Shown: one piece after another, positions 29,201 through 37,903 of the stretch
Numbering within the stretch: position 1 is the stretch's first letter
Layout of the letters: each line of letters starts with the position of its first letter
DNA from: Cruorifilaria tuberocauda
Taxonomy: Eukaryota > Nematoda > Chromadorea > Rhabditida > Onchocercidae
Reading direction: 5' to 3'
Length of the DNA: 37,903 nt
Assembly (NCBI GenBank): GCA_013365365.1
Contig: JABVXU010000521.1
Coordinates: forward strand, 1-37,903
Translations under genes and position numbers: made by a program
Notes under the pieces: generated by a model
What the model was told of the DNA's origin: nothing
The model's database searches: none
What the model saw: only the letters and a program-made list of their open reading frames with translations

Positions 29201-30698
29201 CTGATCGATTCGCATTAAAGCAAAACATTTAATATTGAAAATTGAACTAGATGATCCAGAAAGCAGAACATATGAAATTACAATAATGATGTTAAATCCT
29301 CAAATCAGCTTGTATCTAAGTTCTTTCTTGAATCAAAGAAAGACAAGTTGATTTGCCGTGTACGAGTGCACCGACAAAATGTCGGAACAAACACTAAGAT
29401 TCTACCTTGGAAAATCTGAAACTCACAGTTAAGAACTGTTAATAGATACTTTTAAAGTACCACCTATGAAATACCGTGAAAGAACATACCACTGAAGAAT
29501 TCCTTCACATCATCACTTGTCGCGCTGAATGGGATGCCTCGAAGCCTAACAACAAAATTATAGGGCGCATCTTGATCACCTTTACGAATCACGTTATGCC
29601 GCGTCATCCAAATCACTTCACTTTCTGTTACGTTGAATACTGCAAGTGTATGCGGATAATTTGAATAGATTTAAGTAAACTGAGTTCTTGTCTAAGTTCA
29701 ATCTTCAATTAATTTTTCCGCTGAATGTTCCATTGCCCGCAATTGTGAAGACAAAAATGGGAAAAACTTTTTTTAGCACTTTACAACCTAAACTGAAATA
29801 TGAAATAAAGCTTCGTATTTCATGTGTTACCAACCTTAATTAAACGGTAATTTGAAGCCTAAATCAATTAATAGAAATTAAAACTGAGAACTAAGCACTG
29901 AAAAAATTGAAAAGAAACCTTCAATGTAGCGATTGTTCATTTCTTGCTTATCGAAGCGCTTTGCTTCTCCTGCTGCAGCTTTATCTACTAATTCAACGTA
30001 ACATTCACCACTTGCTCGACCCATCGATGTCAATGTAAATGTCACTGATCTTACTTCCAAATCTAAAAGTAATCTTGAACATCACGAACACGCTACAGCT
30101 ACATAAGATTCTCCTACAGATTTCTTAATGAGAAAAAAGAACTGATGATAAGTTAAGACCATAATTATGCCTCTCAAAGAATGACAAATATAAAGGATAT
30201 TTGTAAAAGCTTAAGATAGAACTTGAAAATCCAAAGCCTTCTTTAAGGTTTGTTCGAAATCTAATCTTGGAAAGAATAACCTTCCAGAAACGCTCGAACA
30301 TCATCTTCTTTAGCCGAAAATGGTAGACCACGAAGCCTTATATAATTTGACATATTGGGATCAATCTCCTTATCTGTTGCCGAAGTTTCTTCCGTTTTCT
30401 TTTCCACTGCCGCTTCTGTGGTGGATTCTCGCTGTGTTTCTACTGCCGGTTCTGGCTGTGTTTCTACTGCCGGTTCTGGCTGTGTTTCTGCTGCCGGTTC
30501 TGGCTGTGTTTCTGCTACCGGTTCTGGCTGTGTTTCTGCTCCTGGCTCTGGCTGCGTTTCTGCTGCTGGCTCTGGCTGCGTTTCTGCTGCCGATTCTGGA
30601 TGTGTTTCTGTTGCCGGCTCTGGTTGTATTTCTGCCGTCGGTTCTGGCTGTGTTTCCGCTTCTAGCACTTCTGGTTGCTGCGTTTTCGCTCCTTCCAT
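26283..30698 (-). CDS. hnRNP F/H-type RNA-binding protein (three quasi-RRMs)
   Basis: Homologue of hnRNP F/H proteins, which bind G-rich RNA and guide splicing in the nucleus; C. elegans members are HRPF-1 and SYM-2, and I cannot say which is closer. Ten exons, high to low: 30281-30698, 29919-30062, 29490-29639, 28996-29128, 28101-28277, 27717-27871, 27448-27628, 26904-27208, 26619-26683, 26283-26369; all phases match, giving 604 residues. Residues 15-94 are ten 8-residue ETQPEPAA-type repeats. Quasi-RRM1 starts at YIRLRGLPFSA (about 118), RRM2 at VVRLRGIPFSA (about 215), RRM3 at IYMRGLPYSA (about 388). Each has the RGLPxS pattern in place of aromatic RNP residues. The rest is Gly/Tyr/Ser-rich and ends in a Tyr/Gly/Ser tail. 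Spacing between RRM2 and RRM3 is long and Arg-rich (GRPRAGPYD). Confidence 0.95.
28381..28467 (-). other. coding-like segment inside an hnRNP intron (possible alternative last exon)
   Basis: In the 718-base intron between hnRNP exons 4 and 5, on the same strand, lies an 87-base open segment after a TTGTGCAG acceptor that ends in TAA. Its frame reads like real protein (DSSPAKILHEMGRYRNLL...) rather than AT-rich noise, and it is GC-richer than the intron around it. Exon 4 ends in phase 2, so the segment joins in this frame only if acceptor AG at 28455-28454 is used (exon 28453-28381). That would give a shorter protein with two RRMs and a new tail. As an internal exon it does not fit exon 5's phase. 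Confidence 0.4.
30417..30656 (-). repeat. 24-bp minisatellite, 10 units, in hnRNP exon 1
   Basis: Ten tandem 24-base units encode an 8-residue repeat whose commonest form is ETQPEPAA, with single-residue changes at the ends and near-identical DNA in the middle. The gradient from diverged edge units to uniform central ones points to ongoing expansion or contraction. All units keep frame. Confidence 0.92.
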
Positions 30699-30720
30699 AA
30701 TACTAATTGCTAAAAAATAC
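30699..30720 (-). promoter_or_regulatory. likely spliced-leader acceptor of the hnRNP gene
   Basis: Minus-strand GGTATTTTTTAG (AG at 30711-30710) precedes the ATG by eleven bases. No cis donor pairs with it nearby, which fits SL trans-splicing and supports the start. Confidence 0.6.
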
Positions 30721-32591
30721 CGAAGCTGGTAAAAGGACCCAATAACTGGAGTGCGCTTTTTTAGAAATTTTTGAAAATCACAATTAATTCAAGCAGCGAA
30801 TAGACCAATATAACGACGATTATGGAGTAGGTCGATGAGAATGAAAAATGAATCCAGCTGCGATCAAGATCAAGAAAACTTCACAGTTCACTCCATTGAC
30901 CCCCTGACTTCACCTAATCCTACTCAACCATCAACAGCAGACTCTACCCACCGATCGATGACCGTATGCCGGTATTTATATGCAATATTTCGTTTCAAGA
31001 CCTTTTGCGCCTACTACGATGGATTATCTGCTTCAACTGAGGTGCAACTAGGTTCCACAGGTTTGGCGTTGAAACAAAGGAGGGGCGTGGTGAGGGGTGC
31101 TCACCGTGTCTCACCTGAGCTGGCCATAGAAGTGAACCTTTAGCCCTTAACCTTAATTATGTCATATTTGCTGTAGTTTTCTTTCTACTGCAATACTCTG
31201 GAAAAGGATACCTAGCGTGAAAACGAACTTTCTTGATTATGGGGAATGTTACAGGAGTGTGATCTTAAAGTCACTCTCCTATAACTTCTAAAGTTATAAT
31301 AAAATGGATATAACTTTAGAAGTTATAGGGAAGTGACGCTGAAGCCAGGATCCTGTAATACTTTCTTAAAGTTATGAGGAAAAACTAGAAATCAAGATAG
31401 CTATATTCATAATTCAGATCACGTGAATTCAAATGATTTTGTGACACATCCAGAATGTGCTCTATGCCGAAAACAGAATATTCAAATTAATTGATTTTGT
31501 TATATAAGTACATAGTCTTATATTTCAAACGACTTCATTCTTCTCTATATCAGTCTCTAATTTCGATATGATAAAGATACATCTGTTCGATTATTTAAAG
31601 AAAATACACACTATCACCAATTATAAGGGTTTTTGTTAAGAATTTGTAACCTGGCATTTATATTACTGTAGTAAATCTTTCCTATCGACCGTTTTACATA
31701 ATTCAACCACAGTCTTCTAATGAGTTTGCAAATCACAAAGAAAAAAATAAACGGTTGGAAAAAAAGGTTGCAAGATAATCTTATAAAATAGTTGTCTTAT
31801 ATGTATCTCATAAGATAGTGTATTTTTGTTGGCTTTGCTGAGTGCTCTAGCACTTCCATGGTAAACGTTGCACATACGAAACATTTGACAAAATTACTTG
31901 ACTATTTTGTTGACTAAAATTCATTTACATATCACAGTAACTCGGTATTAATTTATCTAGCGAGAAATACTACATCATGAATAATCACAACTTAATAACA
32001 TGCAAAGAATATGAGTTTCCTTGATTAATGTAAAAAAAGTCAAAATCGGAAAGATATCTGCTGCTTAAACATCCATTCCAACTACAGCTTTTAAAAACAA
32101 ACCTAGCAAACTTTTGGAACGTGACACATATATTGCAACTCAATGAAATGTAGCTAAAAATTTATTGCCGTTAAATTTGCACAGCATAAATATCCCATTT
32201 ATAGCAGCACTAATAAATTGGAATGTAACATCGATACACTGAACATACGACTAAGACCCACATTTCTAAGTTGATCTGTGAAGGCATCTACTTGTTATAA
32301 ACGTTAGTCATAAGAAACAAAAATTCACTTCATGCGAAACCGCACTTCAAATTTTAAAATTTAGATTTTCAGTTTTCTAATTAGAATTCCGAGCTCGTGC
32401 ATTTGGTATGAACTCGTATTCACATGATAAAATACATGAATTTACTGTCCAGCCCATACTACTGCATATCACAACCACATAAGAATTGAAGTGAAATGAA
32501 ACTATTAAAAACATTAATATGCAAAATGTGTCTTAATTCATTGAAATTTTGCAGTTTTGATTAATAAAAGGAAGAGTTTTTGAAATAATGT
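30721..32591. other. intergenic region between hnRNP and V-ATPase B genes
   Basis: The left part (about 30830-31140) is much GC-richer than the rest of the window and holds a GGGGCGTGG box near 31082-31090 and a GGTGAG...CTCACC short palindrome at 31089-31105; it probably includes the hnRNP promoter. A + strand frame of 102 codons fills it (30835-31143) but has no recognised similarity and is not called. A long imperfect palindrome follows at 31248-31358. From 31400 on the DNA is AT-rich with nothing I can name. Confidence 0.5.
31248..31358. repeat. long inverted repeat (MITE-like palindrome)
   Basis: Inner arms 31270-31297 and 31310-31337 are complementary over 28 bases with about two mismatches, separated by a 12-base AT-rich loop. 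Outer ends share TTACAGGA (31249-31256) with its complement TCCTGTAA (31351-31358), with a diverged stretch between. The size and shape fit a short non-autonomous DNA element or a remnant of one. A stable RNA hairpin is the other reading. Clear target-site duplications were not seen. Confidence 0.6.
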
Positions 32592-35985
<3,394 letters not shown>

Positions 35986-36005
35986 TTTTCTCTCGTCTGA
36001 AATTT
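35986..36005 (-). promoter_or_regulatory. likely spliced-leader acceptor of vha-12
   Basis: Minus-strand GAAATTTCAG (AG at 35998-35997) lies eleven bases before the ATG, with a short purine-rich leader between. No upstream coding exon joins here, so SL trans-splicing is the simplest reading. Confidence 0.6.
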
Positions 36006-37903
36006 CTGTCACTGGATTTTTTGAAATGTTTTAAGCACGAAGAAAACTGCGGTAGCCCTGAATATTGTCATCTCGTACTTAAATCATGCATTTTATGTGG
36101 TTTTCATGCGATCCTTTTTCTGTTATATACTCACTTTCTCTATTCTTATTGTAAAACTGCAAGTAGAAATCCTGGGAGCTTTTTATAACACTATATACAT
36201 AACAGGAAGACATAAGCTCTGAACATACCAAAATCCCAAATATTAACCAAGTGATTGAACGTGAATCAAAAAGACATTATAGCAGGTACACATTAAATAT
36301 TGGATATCGAACAGACAGAAGCCAGTACTAAAACCAAATGAATGAACGTGAATCAAAAAAGACATTACATCATGTATAGAAGGACGGACAGAACGGACAG
36401 AAGTCATTACTAACTCATTTTAATTTATCATTCTAAAACAATCACATATATGAAAAGATAGAACAAGAAATATAAAGAAGAAAAGCAACCAAATTTCTGC
36501 ACCTATTCAACGGTATTACGCGAAATATGTATGAATTTCAGTTCACGTCATCTCATATCTGTAACTGCTTTTATTCAAGCCATAGAAGCCTTTTTAATAT
36601 CAATTTGCCTCGACTGGCTGTCGGAATTCTCCGAAATTCAACAGCAGCAACTGCGAAAAGAACAAACAATGAGTGGTCTTCGGTCTCCACGATGATCACG
36701 GCCCTCGTGTAGTTATTTTGCGGTCGGAACGGATTAATTTCCCTTTCGCAGCACAGAAGTGGACGCGAAGACAGTGGATAGCATTGAACAAGAATGAATT
36801 GTAGCCATTTCAGGATTTTAGCTTCCAAAAAGTTCTTTTGGGAGACTTCTTTCTCGCACTGATGACACTGTTCTTCAGAAAAACGACTTAAAGCTTTCAA
36901 AACTCACGATTGAAATATTTGGTACCGTCAGATATGTTTCATACTTCTCTTTGCCGAAATTTTATAAGTGCAGTAGACTAGGAATGCTGCTTTTTTCCTA
37001 CACAAGTTTCCGATGAAAACAGAAATTAGATCTTGCTCTTCTTAGACGTAAAGTTTTCCGTCTGAAGTGCATATCAGTAAAGGAAACTAAAGAAGAGTTA
37101 ATTACTAACCCCAGTCAACTTTCCAATTATGAGAACACACAAATATTTGTCTTCCTCGGATTTTTTCGTATAATTTCTGAACCCTGCTACAGAACAGTCT
37201 TATACTTTATTCGTTCATTCAACTTTCAGTTGCACAAATATTGAAAATCTCTGAACTGTTTCAACAAGACAAAAACTGATATAATACACTGACTCAAATT
37301 ATATGCTATTTTCAAAGATTACCAGGCATACACACATAACGGTTGAATAGCTAAACCATTGTCGTCCAGGCGAAATCTGTAAAGCTATTATTTTTATCTT
37401 GTGGACAGTTTTCCCTCACTTTTAGCAACAGAACAATCAACACAGTAATGAAGAAATCTACCTAACCTACAAAACAGCGAACATGCGTGAATTAATTAAC
37501 GAAGTCTTATTACAAAATAGTTTTTTGATCTTAAATTTTCAAAAATTGATATAGTGCGATGAGCGCACAGAAGTTAAGAAAGTTTTAATGAAAAGAGTTT
37601 CTGGTAAGAGTGCAATCGAACATTCATAACTGATCTTGCAGATTTGGAAACAGTGATCAAGTAAACAGCGAAGAAATTCATGCCATAAAGTAATTCACAC
37701 ATTTTGTATGATTGTTACTTGTCCCAGGAAAATTTTTTATCACAGTTTTCATATCAAAATACAGAGACGATTATATTGCTTTACCATTGATCTTTTCATA
37801 TGTGTTCGGTGATTCCGTTGACTTTATCATTAATATTTAGGACAATTTTTCTAACTCTTTAACTACTCAAATTATAAAAACATTTTTAAGTTGATAACTA
37901 ACT
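36006..37903. other. upstream flank of vha-12, no gene recognised
   Basis: AT-rich except for about 36600-36780, which is GC-richer and open on the minus strand (36571-36900, 109 codons) and partly on the plus strand. Neither frame resembles a family I know, so it is more likely promoter or outron sequence. An imperfect direct repeat sits at 36244-36414. Nothing else is supported to the window end. Confidence 0.45.
36244..36414. repeat. imperfect tandem duplication, about 87-base period
   Basis: Two copies share TGAACGTGAATCAAAA...AGACATTA and a later GGACAGA/ACAGACAGAAG...CATTACTAA-type block, with scattered differences and small indels. No function is evident. Confidence 0.7.

Noticed and set aside
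29371..29385. Perfect short hairpin CCGACA-AAA-TGTCGG in an hnRNP intron
   Set aside because: Only a 6-base stem; within chance expectation for a window of this size.
30320..30732. Two + strand open frames with hydrophobic or Ser/Gly repeats opposite the hnRNP N-terminus
   Set aside because: They are antisense readings of the 24-base minisatellite, whose length is a multiple of three and so keeps all frames open.
36571..36900. 109-codon minus-strand frame upstream of vha-12
   Set aside because: No recognised similarity, overlapping open frames on the other strand and locally high GC; more likely flank or outron sequence.

Overview
This window looks like a piece of a nematode nuclear genome, most likely a filarial or related spirurid (clade III) worm. 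The DNA is very AT-rich. Genes are broken into many short exons (about 35-400 bases) by AT-rich introns of about 60-800 bases, with GT donors and AG acceptors usually preceded by a T-run. Four minus-strand genes have a strong acceptor 0-11 bases before the first ATG, which is how spliced-leader trans-splicing sites look in nematodes. The genus is inferred from style and gene content, not proved. No bacterial, viral, CRISPR, tRNA or rRNA feature was recognised.

Layout: 23-820 (+) is the end, or all, of a small Cys-rich protein resembling the CG13380 family. 3077-7178 (+) is PIG-T, a subunit of the GPI transamidase, in 14 exons. 8643-14020 (+) is a RECQL5-type RecQ helicase in 19 exons with an unresolved 5' end. 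14563-17574 (-) is a divergent PP1-like Ser/Thr phosphatase with an acidic N-terminal extension, convergent with the helicase. 19361-21181 (+), with a possible first exon at 18507-18528, is a small protein I do not recognise. 23035-24715 (-) is a small secreted or membrane-anchored Cys-containing protein I do not recognise. 26283-30698 (-) is an hnRNP F/H-type RNA-binding protein with three quasi-RRMs and an N-terminal 8-residue repeat. 32592-35985 (-) is the V-ATPase B subunit. Roughly a third of the window is AT-rich intergenic DNA in which I found no gene.

The genes do not form one pathway; most are conserved housekeeping genes. One loose link is that the unknown membrane protein could be GPI-anchored, and PIG-T belongs to the enzyme that attaches GPI anchors; I give that neighbourhood no functional weight. 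Exon boundaries were set by hand from reading-frame continuity, splice dinucleotides and family similarity. Where every junction keeps phase (phosphatase, V-ATPase B, hnRNP, membrane protein, most of the helicase and PIG-T) the model is strong. Weak points are stated in the entries: 5' ends of the first gene, the helicase and the 19 kb gene, and the PIG-T exon 4/5 junction. I saw no convincing new multi-gene system; the best leads are the two unrecognised genes, a coding-like segment hidden in an hnRNP intron, the altered active-site motifs of the phosphatase, and a duplicated splice donor in the V-ATPase gene.
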